64,000 nt of DNA from Lysinibacillus sp. G4S2. Its GTDB lineage: Bacteria; Bacillota; Bacilli; Bacillales_A; Planococcaceae. This document shows positions 27,495 through 35,328 of the stretch, piece after piece. Below the pieces are notes generated by a model, which was not told the origin of the DNA, made no database searches, and was given only the letters and a program-made list of their open reading frames with translations. The stretch is taken from the NCBI RefSeq assembly GCF_030348505.1, contig NZ_JAUCFJ010000002.1, forward strand, positions 4,096,001 to 4,160,000. The letters are read 5' to 3'. The position numbers were made by a program, and so were the translations under genes. How positions within the stretch are numbered: position 1 is the first letter of the stretch; the number at the start of each line of letters is the position of its first letter.

Positions 27495-29174
27495 GAGGGC
27501 ACTGAAAAAGTGGTTAGATAAAGGAAGTAGCGAATTTTTTCTCTACTTCCTTTTCTTTTTCATCTATAATTATTAGTATACTGTTCATTTTAGGTGGTGC
27601 TTTTTATGCTTTCCAAACAAGAAACGCTTGCTCTTAGTCCTCATATGGCAATCTATGATTTAGTTGTGCCAAAAGATAATATGCTTCGTCAAATGAAGGA
27701 ATTAATTGATTTTACTTTTGTTTTAGAGGAATTAGAGACTAAATATTGTCTAGATAATGGTCGTTACGCTATTTCACCTATTCGTATGTTCAAATATTTA
27801 TTACTTAAGGCAATTTATGATATTTCTGATGTTGATGTAGTAGAACGTTCTAAATATGATATGTCCTTTAAATATTTTTTAGATATGGCACCAGAAGAAG
27901 GTGTTATTGAGGCAAGTTCTTTAACAAAATTCCGTCGATTACGTTTACAAGATGTCCAATTGTTAGATTTACTCATTCACAAAACCGTAGAACTAGCTAT
28001 TGCACAGGGTGTTTTAAAAAGTAAAACATTGATTGTAGACGCAACACATACGAAGGCACGCTACCAACAGAAGTCCCCGAAAGAGTTTTTACAAGAGAAA
28101 TCAAAACAGGTACGAAAAGCCGTGTATCAATTCGATGAAACAATGAAATCAAAATTTCCCACTAAACCGACTTCTCAAGATATCCAAAAAGAAGTGGACT
28201 ATTGTCACCAAGTCATTCAAATAATAGAAGAAAATAAGGCTATTGCTCAAATACCAAGTGTACAAGAAAAAGTAAATGTCCTCAAAGAAGTTATTGAAGA
28301 TTATGAGCTTAAAATAAATTACTCAGCTGATCCTGATGCACGTGTCGGTTATAAATCTAAAGAGAATCCTTTCTTTGGTTATAAAACACATTTGGCAATG
28401 AGTGATGAAAGACTTATAACAGCAGTAGTTGTAACAACAGGTGAAAAAAGTGACGGGAATTATTTACAAGAGCTAGTAGAGAAGAGTGAGCAAGCAGGCA
28501 TAGAAGTGAACACCATTCTTGGAGATACAGCGTATTCTGGTAAAGAGAATTTATTATACACAAAAAAGAAAGAGATTCAACTCATTTCAAGGCTACATCC
28601 TGTTATTACGAACGGTCAACGGAAGCAAGAAAGTAAGTTTGAGTTTAATAAAGATGCCGATTTATATGTGTGCCCTGCTGGACATTTAGCAAAGAGTAAA
28701 AGTATTAAAAAGCGTAAGAATTCCACGCAAAATACACAATTAAAATATTTCTTTGATATAGAAAAATGTAAAGTTTGTCCTTTAAAAGAAGGGTGTTATA
28801 AAGAAGGAGCGAAAACAAAAAGTTATTCAGTTTCTCTTCTGTCAAATGAACACATAGAACAAGAAGTGTTTCAGGAAACGGAATCCTTTAAACAATTGGC
28901 AAAAGAACGCTATAAAATCGAAGCAAAGAATAGTGAAATAAAAAACAGACACGGGTATAATCAAGCAAACGCCACGGGTCTATTTGGTATGCAAATACAA
29001 GCAGCCGCAACGCTATTTGTCGTGAATATGAAGAGAATTTTAAAACTAATGAACGAAAAAAGCAAAGAATAATGAAAGAAATCGGACGACCCCTTCCTAA
29101 AAAAGGATGAAATGGCGCCCGATATTTTTTTTGAGTTAAAAAATTTTAATTTTGATGAGTTTTTCAGTGCCCTC
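27495..29174 (+). mobile_element. IS1182-like insertion sequence, complete, with 10-bp target duplication
   Basis: The 1680-bp element has perfect 15-bp terminal inverted repeats (gagggcactgaaaaa at 27495-27509; its complement at 29160-29174). GACGCTGATC is present on both sides (27485-27494 and 29175-29184), and removing the IS and one copy restores the family-A sequence. It carries one intact transposase. No other gene is carried. Confidence 0.95.
27606..29072 (+). CDS. IS1182-family DDE transposase
   Basis: The product has 488 residues from the ATG at 27606 (TAGGTGG upstream). The N-terminal DUF772-like domain (about 15-125) has YAISPIRMFKYLLLKAIYDISD and SSLTKFRRLR. The DDE core shows LIVDATHTKARY (first Asp), ILGDTAYSGKEN (second Asp) and IEAKNSEIKNRHGY (Glu). 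Between them lies a helical insertion and a Cys cluster (CPAGH...CKVCPLKEGCY) typical of this family. No frameshift is visible, so the element may be mobile. Not related to the IS30-like element at 5.5 kb. Confidence 0.94.
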   Translation: MLSKQETLALSPHMAIYDLVVPKDNMLRQMKELIDFTFVLEELETKYCLDNGRYAISPIRMFKYLLLKAIYDISDVDVVERSKYDMSFKYFLDMAPEEGVIEASSLTKFRRLRLQDVQLLDLLIHKTVELAIAQGVLKSKTLIVDATHTKARYQQKSPKEFLQEKSKQVRKAVYQFDETMKSKFPTKPTSQDIQKEVDYCHQVIQIIEENKAIAQIPSVQEKVNVLKEVIEDYELKINYSADPDARVGYKSKENPFFGYKTHLAMSDERLITAVVVTTGEKSDGNYLQELVEKSEQAGIEVNTILGDTAYSGKENLLYTKKKEIQLISRLHPVITNGQRKQESKFEFNKDADLYVCPAGHLAKSKSIKKRKNSTQNTQLKYFFDIEKCKVCPLKEGCYKEGAKTKSYSVSLLSNEHIEQEVFQETESFKQLAKERYKIEAKNSEIKNRHGYNQANATGLFGMQIQAAATLFVVNMKRILKLMNEKSKE

Positions 29175-29411
29175 GACGCTGATCCCCAAGGAGTCGCCCA
29201 GCTTCCACTCCAATCAACTATTTCACATAGTATGTATCTTCTTGCATGGCACTCTAATTTATGGTTATAAAAACTACAACAAAGATTTTTCGTGCGAAAG
29301 CGGAGTGTTAACGAAGCGGTAGCAACAAATGTTTTATCTGTGCGAAAGCGAAGCGGCAGCGACAAAGCGAGTAGCCTGGAAGGGAAATCAACCCTCGTTT
29401 TGCCGAAGAGC
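29175..29411 (+). repeat. Family A element copy 6, right part
   Basis: It restarts with the duplicated GACGCTGATC, then CCCAAGGAGTCGCCCAGCTT and CAATCAAC. After about 60 bases it continues with reversed 37-bp-type units (CGTGCGAAAGCGGAGTG..., CTGTGCGAAAGCGAAGCGGC) and closes with GGAAATCAACCCTCGTTTTG and CCGAAGAGCC, the inverted copy of the left end at 27388. Without the IS the element is about 335 bp. Confidence 0.85.
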
Positions 29412-29445
29412 CAACTCCATTGTCACAATAATTTTTCAACAACAT

Positions 29446-29478
29446 AAAAGGAAGCAACCAAACACGGTGCTTCCTTTT
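29446..29478 (-). terminator. Terminator after ald (copy 2 of a duplicated hairpin)
   Basis: AAAAGGAAGCA and TGCTTCCTTTT pair around ACCAAACACGG, nearly the same sequence as 27341-27373. It lies 10 bases after the ald stop on the minus strand. Confidence 0.85.
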
Positions 29479-29488
29479 GTTGTTTAAT

Positions 29489-30604
29489 TTATTGAATTAA
29501 CTCATCAACATTTACAAATGGCAGACCTTGAGAATCTGCAACTGCCTTGTAAACGAGATGTCCATCTATAGTATTGACACCTTTTTTCAACGCAAGATTG
29601 TCAAGACATGCTTGTCTGTAACCCTTACTAGCAATTTGAAGTGCATAAGGAATTGTATTATTCGTTAAAGCAATTGTTGAAGTACGTGGTACAGCACCTG
29701 GCATATTCGCTACTGCATAATGCACAACTCCATGTTTTACATAAGTTGGGTCATCATGTGTCGTCACACGATCAGATGTCGCAAAAATACCGCCTTGGTC
29801 AATGGCAATATCAACAACTACTGAGCCTGGTTGCATTGACTGAATCATTTCCTCAGAAACAAGCTTTGGTGCTTTGGCGCCAGGAATTAAAACGGCTCCA
29901 ACTACTAAATCTGAGTTTTTCACTGACTCTGCAATATTATAAGGATTGGACATCAATGTTTGAACATCACGACCAAACAGATCTTCTAACTGACGTAAAC
30001 GCTCTGGGCTTAAATCAATAACCGTTACATCCGCACCCATTCCGACAGCTATTTTCGCCGCATTTGTTCCAGCTATACCGCCACCGATAACAGTTACTTT
30101 ACCACGTTGCACACCTGACACGCCGCCCAGTAAAATACCTTTACCTTCATGATTTTTCTCTAAAAATTGTGCACCAATCTGTGTTGCCATTTTACCTGCA
30201 ACCTCACTCATGGGTGTTAGAAGTGGCAAAGAACCATTTGCTAATTGTACGGTTTCATAAGCAATCCCTACAACTTTTTTATTTAACAGTGCCTGCGTTA
30301 ATTCAAGCTCTGGCGCTAAATGTAAATACGTAAATAAGATTTGACCTTCATAGAAATATTCGTATTCTGATGCTACTGGTTCCTTTACTTTCATAATCAT
30401 TTCTTGCGCCCATGCCTCTTTTGCCGTCTCAACGATATGAGCACCTGCAGCTAAGTAGTCTGCATCTGTAAAGCTTGAGCCCAAACCTGCTCCAGTTTCA
30501 ATGTACACTTCATGTCCTGCATGTGTTAATGTTACAACCCCTGCTGGTGTCATGGCTACACGATTTTCATTGTTTTTAATCTCTTTTGGAATACCAATCT
30601 TCAT
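29489..30604 (-). CDS. ald: Alanine dehydrogenase
   Basis: The enzyme reversibly deaminates L-alanine to pyruvate and ammonia with NAD, for alanine use during growth and sporulation. The product is 371 residues (B. subtilis Ald 378). Signature features: N-terminal [20 protein letters not shown], the substrate Lys in MIMKVKEP, the H in YLHLAPE and the Rossmann motif [26 protein letters not shown]. The typical VDIAIDQGG and [15 protein letters not shown] segments are present. GGAAGGGGAT lies before the ATG. Monocistronic, with its own terminator. Confidence 0.97.
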   Translation of the reverse strand: MKIGIPKEIKNNENRVAMTPAGVVTLTHAGHEVYIETGAGLGSSFTDADYLAAGAHIVETAKEAWAQEMIMKVKEPVASEYEYFYEGQILFTYLHLAPELELTQALLNKKVVGIAYETVQLANGSLPLLTPMSEVAGKMATQIGAQFLEKNHEGKGILLGGVSGVQRGKVTVIGGGIAGTNAAKIAVGMGADVTVIDLSPERLRQLEDLFGRDVQTLMSNPYNIAESVKNSDLVVGAVLIPGAKAPKLVSEEMIQSMQPGSVVVDIAIDQGGIFATSDRVTTHDDPTYVKHGVVHYAVANMPGAVPRTSTIALTNNTIPYALQIASKGYRQACLDNLALKKGVNTIDGHLVYKAVADSQGLPFVNVDELIQ

Positions 30605-30804
30605 CTTTCCTATCCCCTTCCATTACCTAAAAAATAAGCATCATTTTGTTACATACACTTCGATGTATTGATGCACCCCTTGCATTTCCATATTACCAAA
30701 CAAATAAAAAAAATGCTTTAATTAAAGTGATTATAAACAAAATTTATATTATTCCTATAATACCAAATATTTAAATTCAGATGGTAATCTTTGCTCCGTA
30801 ATGA

Positions 30805-30885
30805 AGCATAAAACATTTGCTGCCCCAAGCGGCTAGGAAAGCGCCCAGACGGAACGGAAATAAACCACACGTTATGATTATGAGT
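30805..30885 (-). repeat. Family A element fragment, copy 7
   Basis: Reversed orientation: AAGCATAAAACATTTGCTGC, then GCGCCCAGACGGAACGGAAA and AACCACACGTTATGAT. Only the left-end arm and part of one 37-bp unit remain. The rest of the 390-base gap holds the uspA-like promoter and the ald upstream region. Confidence 0.7.
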
Positions 30886-30936
30886 CAAATCGCTGTAAAT
30901 GCCTTCACTTTTTCACATTTTTTCTTCCGGAAAGTA

Positions 30937-30964
30937 TTTCCTTTAGAAAATCATTTGGTATAAT
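30937..30964 (+). promoter_or_regulatory. Promoter for the universal stress protein gene
   Basis: TTTCCT, a 16-base spacer and a perfect TATAAT, about 30 bases before the start codon with GGGAGG between. The -35 box is weak. Confidence 0.5.
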
Positions 30965-30994
30965 CAAAATATACAAATCAGGGAGGTAATTCAA

Positions 30995-31444
30995 ATGGCT
31001 AATCATTATAAAAGCATTGTAGTTGCAGTAGACGGTTCTAAGGAAGCTGAATACGCTTTCCGTAAATCGATTGATGTTGCAAAACGTAACGAAGGTGCTG
31101 TTTTAAATCTTGTAAATGTTATTGACACACGTTCATTCGCTGCAATCGAAGCTTATGACCGTTCAATTGCTGAACGTGCTCAAGCATTCTCTGAAGAACT
31201 ATTAAATGGTTACAAAAAACAAGCTGAAGATGAAGGCTTAACAAACGTTAACCTTGTAATTGAATACGGCTCACCAAAAAATATCATTACAAAAGAGCTT
31301 TCTAAAATTGTAGATGCAGACTTAATCATCTGTGGTGCAACTGGTCTAAATGCAGTAGAACGCTTCCTAATCGGTTCAGTATCTGAAGCAATTGTACGCT
31401 CAGCTAAATGCGACGTACTTGTTATCCGTACACCTGAAAATTAA
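30995..31444 (+). CDS. Universal stress protein (UspA family)
   Basis: The product has 149 residues in a single Usp domain. The N-terminal VVAVDGSKEAEYAF strand and the C-terminal nucleotide-binding pattern G-x2-G-x9-G-S (ICGATGLNAVERFLIGSVSEAIVRSA, continuing CDVLVIR) identify the ATP-binding subgroup. Such proteins help cells through stationary phase and stress; the precise role differs between paralogues. AGGGAGG precedes the ATG. Monocistronic with a strong terminator. Confidence 0.92.
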   Translation: MANHYKSIVVAVDGSKEAEYAFRKSIDVAKRNEGAVLNLVNVIDTRSFAAIEAYDRSIAERAQAFSEELLNGYKKQAEDEGLTNVNLVIEYGSPKNIITKELSKIVDADLIICGATGLNAVERFLIGSVSEAIVRSAKCDVLVIRTPEN

Positions 31445-31457
31445 TTTTGCATTACAT

Positions 31458-31489
31458 AAAAAGGTATCCTATTTAGGATACCTTTTTTT
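31458..31489 (+). terminator. Terminator after the Usp gene
   Basis: AAAAAGGTATCCTA and TAGGATACCTTTTTTT form a 12-bp stem with a short loop and a T run. Confidence 0.93.
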
Positions 31490-31495
31490 ACTTAT

Positions 31496-31737
31496 TGGTT
31501 CATCACCAAAAGTCGTGGATGACATTTGTTAAAAAGTATGCCATATGGGTTGATTGGAGTGGAGACTGGGCGACTCCTTAGGGATCAGCGTCACAGATGA
31601 GACCCTGGAGCGAGCATAGCGAGTGAAGCGGCTCATCGGACGCCCCCAGGAAGCTCTGCTCTGTGCGAAAGCGAAGCGTCAGCTACAAAGCGCCTAGTCG
31701 GAACGGAAATCAACCACACGTTTTGGTGAAGAACCTA
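31496..31737 (-). repeat. Family A element, copy 8 (near full length, one 37-bp-type unit)
   Basis: Reverse orientation. Ends: TTGGTTCATCACCAAAAGTC on the left and CACACGTTTTGGTGAAGAACC on the right, inverted relatives of each other. Contains GGAGACTGGGCGACTCCTTA, GATGAGACCCTGGAGCGAGC, GCTCATCGGACGCCCCCAGG, one unit CTGTGCGAAAGCGAAGCGTC and GGAACGGAAATCAACCACAC. It lies between the Usp terminator and ytxK. Confidence 0.88.
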
Positions 31738-31738
31738 C

Positions 31739-32668
31739 TTATTTACCTTCTTGCCACATTTTCACTTTTTCAAAGAACATAGCAAGAGCTTGTTTATTTT
31801 GCATATTTGGTACTTTTGCTAACAACACCTCTTTTGGTGCTTTGAAAGCTTCTCCTTGCTTTTGCAAAATGACAATGCTCTTTTCAAGAGCTTTATTGGC
31901 GAACATTGTATCTGGCAATTGAATAATTGCTTGAATCCAAGCATGCTTTTGAATGTATTTATGCAGTTGTTTCGACTGCTCAGAATCAAAGAGATGGGTT
32001 GGCGCAAGGAAAAATAAGTAGCCACCATCTTTCGTGTAGTTAATGGACTGCTCAATAAATAAGTGATGTGCATAACTCATCCCTTCTGAAGAGCATAATT
32101 CATAATCTAATGCGACATCTTCATTCGGGTAATATCCGACTGGTAAATCACAAACAATAGCATCAACAGGATTTACTAACAGATCTTGTAATGCATCTTG
32201 GCGATATAATGAAACAGGCTGCTCTGTCAAATCAGCAGTTGCAGCAGCTAAACGAATAAGTAACTCATCAACCTCTACACCAGTAGCTTCTATTTTTCCA
32301 TCTAATAAATTCATAACTGTTAGTAGTAAATTTCCCGTACCTAGTGCTGGATCTAAAATAGAAATTTTTTCTGTTTCTAGTCGATTAGCAAATATTTGCT
32401 CCACAAAATAACCAACTAATAACCCTAGAGTATCCGGTGTCATTTGGTGATTTGGTTGAGAGCCTTTTCGCATCCCTTTTAAAACAGCAATTTGAATCGC
32501 TTTGCGCACATCTTCCTTTGTCGCACCATCTTGTGAAAAATTAACTTCCCCATCCAGCCATGCCTCTAAGCCATCTAGAATACCCTCTAGCAATGTAATA
32601 TTATGCTCTTTTTCTATCTTTTCAGCATGTTCATTTAGCAAACCAAATAACTTCTCGATATTTTCCAT
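31739..32668 (-). CDS. ytxK: Class I SAM-dependent methyltransferase, YtxK type
   Basis: The product has 309 residues from the ATG at 32668 (AAAGGAAG upstream; a longer frame is rejected). An N-terminal helical region (about 1-90) is followed by a Rossmann methyltransferase core with SILDPALGTGNLLLTVMNLL (SAM site, about 110-130) and the DAIVCDLPVGYYP motif in place of the usual NPPY of adenine-N6 methyltransferases. No target-recognition domain or restriction partner is nearby, so it is not an R-M system. It stands next to tpx as in B. subtilis, where YtxK has the same neighbour. Substrate unknown. Confidence 0.85.
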   Translation of the reverse strand: MENIEKLFGLLNEHAEKIEKEHNITLLEGILDGLEAWLDGEVNFSQDGATKEDVRKAIQIAVLKGMRKGSQPNHQMTPDTLGLLVGYFVEQIFANRLETEKISILDPALGTGNLLLTVMNLLDGKIEATGVEVDELLIRLAAATADLTEQPVSLYRQDALQDLLVNPVDAIVCDLPVGYYPNEDVALDYELCSSEGMSYAHHLFIEQSINYTKDGGYLFFLAPTHLFDSEQSKQLHKYIQKHAWIQAIIQLPDTMFANKALEKSIVILQKQGEAFKAPKEVLLAKVPNMQNKQALAMFFEKVKMWQEGK

Positions 32669-32689
32669 ACATAACTTCCTTTCACGTAG

Positions 32690-32722
32690 AAAAGAGCCGT
32701 GACAAAAACTTGTCACAGCCCC
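32690..32722 (-). terminator. Terminator after tpx
   Basis: On the minus strand GCTGTGACAAG and TTGTCACGGC pair, followed by TCTTTTC. It separates tpx from ytxK but may allow readthrough. Confidence 0.8.
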
Positions 32723-32757
32723 TTTGTCTAGTAATATCTTAGCCTAAAATCCATCAA

Positions 32758-33261
32758 TTATGCTAGTGCTTTTACAGCTTCAATTGCCGCTTCATAGTTT
32801 GGATGGTTTGTTGCCTCAGAAACATATTCCACATATGCCACTTTGTCATTTGCATCCACAACAAATACTGCACGTGTTAGAAGACGTAATTCTTGGATGT
32901 AGACACCGTATGCTTCACCAAAAGACAGGTCACGGTGATCTGAAACGGTTTGAACAGCATCAATGCCTGCTGCACCACACCAACGTTTTTGAGCAAACGG
33001 AAGGTCAACGGATACTGTATAGATAACTACATTATCACCTAAGCTTGCTGCTTCTTCATTAAAACGACGTGTTTGTGCATCACATACACCAGTATCTAAT
33101 GAAGGGACTACACTAAATAAACGAATTTTCCCCTCTGAATCTTTTAATGTAACAGGTGAAAGGTCATTCGCTAATACAGTGAAATCTGGTGCTTGATCTC
33201 CAACCTTTACTTCATTACCTACAAGTGTTACTGGACCATTTTTAAATGTTACTTGTGCCAT
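32758..33261 (-). CDS. tpx: Thiol peroxidase
   Basis: This atypical 2-Cys peroxiredoxin reduces hydroperoxides with thioredoxin. The product is 167 residues, exactly the family length. The peroxidatic C60 lies in [18 protein letters not shown] and the resolving C95 in [13 protein letters not shown], the standard Tpx spacing. T57 of the catalytic site is intact. AGGAGGC precedes the ATG. Upstream of ytxK on the same strand, with a terminator between. Confidence 0.96.
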   Translation of the reverse strand: MAQVTFKNGPVTLVGNEVKVGDQAPDFTVLANDLSPVTLKDSEGKIRLFSVVPSLDTGVCDAQTRRFNEEAASLGDNVVIYTVSVDLPFAQKRWCGAAGIDAVQTVSDHRDLSFGEAYGVYIQELRLLTRAVFVVDANDKVAYVEYVSEATNHPNYEAAIEAVKALA

Positions 33262-33404
33262 ATAAACGCCTCCTAATCTTCATATGTACATAATATTACT
33301 AAATGAAGGGAATTAATTGCAACTGAGACAGCTTATCAAAAATTGTTTTGAAAAAATCTTTTCACACCTGTCCAGCCGTATTTGCTCAAAGTTGCACCAT
33401 TTTC

Positions 33405-33450
33405 CAACTGAAAGTGCCTAGTTGGAACGGAAATCCCTCCACATTATGAA
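33405..33450 (-). repeat. Family A fragment, copy 9
   Basis: Only the end remains: CTGAAAGTGCCTAGTTGGAA and CGGAAATCCCTCCACATTATG. It lies in the 236-base gap between the RDD gene and tpx. Confidence 0.6.
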
Positions 33451-33460
33451 CTACAAAAAT

Positions 33461-33494
33461 AAAGAGCTGTCTCACTTTTAACGAGACAGCCCTA
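33461..33494 (-). terminator. Terminator after the RDD-family gene
   Basis: On the minus strand AGGGCTGTCTC and GAGACAGCTCT pair around GTTAAAAGT, followed by TTATTTTTG, 4 bases past the stop. Confidence 0.85.
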
Positions 33495-33498
33495 GCTA

Positions 33499-34116
33499 TT
33501 ATTCTTCGTCTTTTTCCTCTAGCTTTTCAGGTTCAGTTTTCTTCTCTAGAGATACAGATTCAGGTATTTCCTCTTTGATTGGCACAGATGGTTGCACGAT
33601 GTCTTTTTCAATATAAACTTTTTCATGAACAACTGCTGTATCTGCAAAAAAATCATGTAGACCTTGATTGTTTGGTAAAATGACTACAAGAATATACAGT
33701 GGCATAAAAACGTTGTTTATGATACGTCCTATCCAATCACGGAATAACACATCTGACCAAGTTAGCTTATCATGTTTTAATGAAATAACACGTAACCCAA
33801 ATATCATTTTCCCTAATGTTTGCCCAAAAAATTTCGTCATTAATACAAAATAACTGTAATAAACAATAGCAGATATAATCGAAATCGGTGCATACCACAC
33901 TGTTTCAGATAATGACCAATCCATTAAATAAAAAATTGGGTTAACGAGAATTCCGATTACTGCTGTAATCATCAATCCATCCAATAAAAATGCCCAAAAA
34001 CGTACCCAAAAGCCTGCAGTTTTTAGCGCATAATTTTTATTCGCAATTGGCTTATCAATTGGGAGGGCATCTCCCGTAGAGGGTGAACCTTGCATAACAA
34101 TTTCATTGTTTGTCAT
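33499..34116 (-). CDS. yteJ: RDD-family membrane protein (YteJ-like)
   Basis: The product has 205 residues. The RDD domain (about 30-150) has the Arg/Asp pattern GFWVRFWAFLLDGLMI at its first membrane segment, a second segment near 73-92 and QTLGKMIFGLRVI before DVLFRDWIGRIIN. The last 45 residues are a charged Glu/Lys-rich tail. It is 12 bases downstream of sppA on the same strand, as yteJ follows sppA (yteI) in B. subtilis, so the two are co-transcribed. Some RDD proteins affect ion or sodium handling, but no function is assigned here. Confidence 0.85.
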   Translation of the reverse strand: MTNNEIVMQGSPSTGDALPIDKPIANKNYALKTAGFWVRFWAFLLDGLMITAVIGILVNPIFYLMDWSLSETVWYAPISIISAIVYYSYFVLMTKFFGQTLGKMIFGLRVISLKHDKLTWSDVLFRDWIGRIINNVFMPLYILVVILPNNQGLHDFFADTAVVHEKVYIEKDIVQPSVPIKEEIPESVSLEKKTEPEKLEEKDEE

Positions 34117-34128
34117 TGTACTCCCTCC

Positions 34129-35142
34129 TTAGTATTCGCCATATAAGTACATCATTTTTGGTGCTTTATATTCCGTCATAATTTTCATCAGCATTTTTTC
34201 CTCTGCTGATGGACCGAACATGGATCCAATCTTCATACCAACATACGATTGCAAGCCACCCACATCATATGAATACTCAAATAATTCTGCGTCCTCTAAG
34301 CCAAAGTCTTCACGTAGTGCCGCAACTGCTGCTTCCTCATCACCAATTTCATCAATTAAGCCTGCTTCAAGAGCCTTCGTACCGCTAAGAATTCGACCAT
34401 CGGCAACTTTTTTCACTTCAGCTTCAGACATACTACGTCCTTCTTCAACAATATCAACGAATTCCTCATACGTTTCATTAATCATATCTTGCATCATTGC
34501 ACGCTCTTCCGGCGTCACTTCACGCATTGGACTAAGCATATCCTTATGTGCACCAGATTTAAATGTTTCATATTTAAAACCAACTTTTTCAGCTAGTTTT
34601 TGATAATTTATGGATTGCATAATGACACCAATCGAACCTGTAATTGTATCACGTTGTGCAAATATTTTATCTGCTGGTGCTGAAATATAATAACCACCTG
34701 AAGCAGCCATCGAATCCATAGAAACATAGATTGGAATTTGTCGCTCTTCTTTAATTTTCACGAGCTTTTTATATATTTCTGCTGATTCCTTTACACCACC
34801 ACCTGGTGAATTAACACTTAGGACAATACCTTGTACAGACTTATCATTTAAAATAATATCTAATTGATTTAAGAAAAATTGATGATCATACGCAACTGGT
34901 TGCCATACTGTGCCTGAACCAATATCTTGAATCGTACCATCAACCTTTAAGTATGCAATACGTTTATCCATATTGCCGTCTTCTTTAACCGCTTCTGTTA
35001 TCTCCAAATTGTTTCCAGCTACTAAGCTATCAAAATTGCTAAAGAAATCTGATTTAAAAATTGCAAATAGGGTGTTCATCCCCAATGAAAATACTAATAG
35101 GACACCTGCAATTATTAAAGCAACCCACCTTTTAACATTCAT
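34129..35142 (-). CDS. sppA: Signal peptide peptidase SppA
   Basis: This membrane-anchored serine protease degrades cleaved signal peptides and takes part in resistance to envelope stress. The product is 337 residues from the ATG at 35142 (GAGGAGG upstream). One N-terminal membrane segment (about 6-30) leads to an extracytoplasmic protease domain with NSPGGGVKESAEIY and the Ser/Lys dyad at S148 (MAASGGYYISA) and K200 (GAHKDMLSP), matching the B. subtilis catalytic S147/K199 spacing. It forms an operon with the RDD gene. Confidence 0.94.
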   Translation of the reverse strand: MNVKRWVALIIAGVLLVFSLGMNTLFAIFKSDFFSNFDSLVAGNNLEITEAVKEDGNMDKRIAYLKVDGTIQDIGSGTVWQPVAYDHQFFLNQLDIILNDKSVQGIVLSVNSPGGGVKESAEIYKKLVKIKEERQIPIYVSMDSMAASGGYYISAPADKIFAQRDTITGSIGVIMQSINYQKLAEKVGFKYETFKSGAHKDMLSPMREVTPEERAMMQDMINETYEEFVDIVEEGRSMSEAEVKKVADGRILSGTKALEAGLIDEIGDEEAAVAALREDFGLEDAELFEYSYDVGGLQSYVGMKIGSMFGPSAEEKMLMKIMTEYKAPKMMYLYGEY

Positions 35143-35250
35143 GTCTTTCCGCCTCCTCTTCACGTTATACGATTGACATTCTAATTTGTTTCACTTTTTT
35201 GCAACAATATGCAAATGTTTTAACCTATATTACATTACCTAATATCACGA

Positions 35251-35292
35251 AAAAAATCAAAGTTCATAGAAAAAGCGCGAACTTTGATTTTA
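35251..35292 (-). terminator. Terminator after the acyl-CoA synthetase gene
   Basis: AAATCAAAGTTC and GAACTTTGATTT form a perfect 12-bp stem; on the minus strand it is followed by a T-rich run, 37 bases after the stop. Confidence 0.88.
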
Positions 35293-35328
35293 TCGACATT
35301 ATTTCCTAGGAAATGATTAATGTCTGCT

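Noticed and set aside
31739..32668. DNA methyltransferase of a restriction-modification system
   Set aside because: No endonuclease or specificity gene is near, the NPPY motif is altered (DLPVGYYP), and the position matches ytxK.
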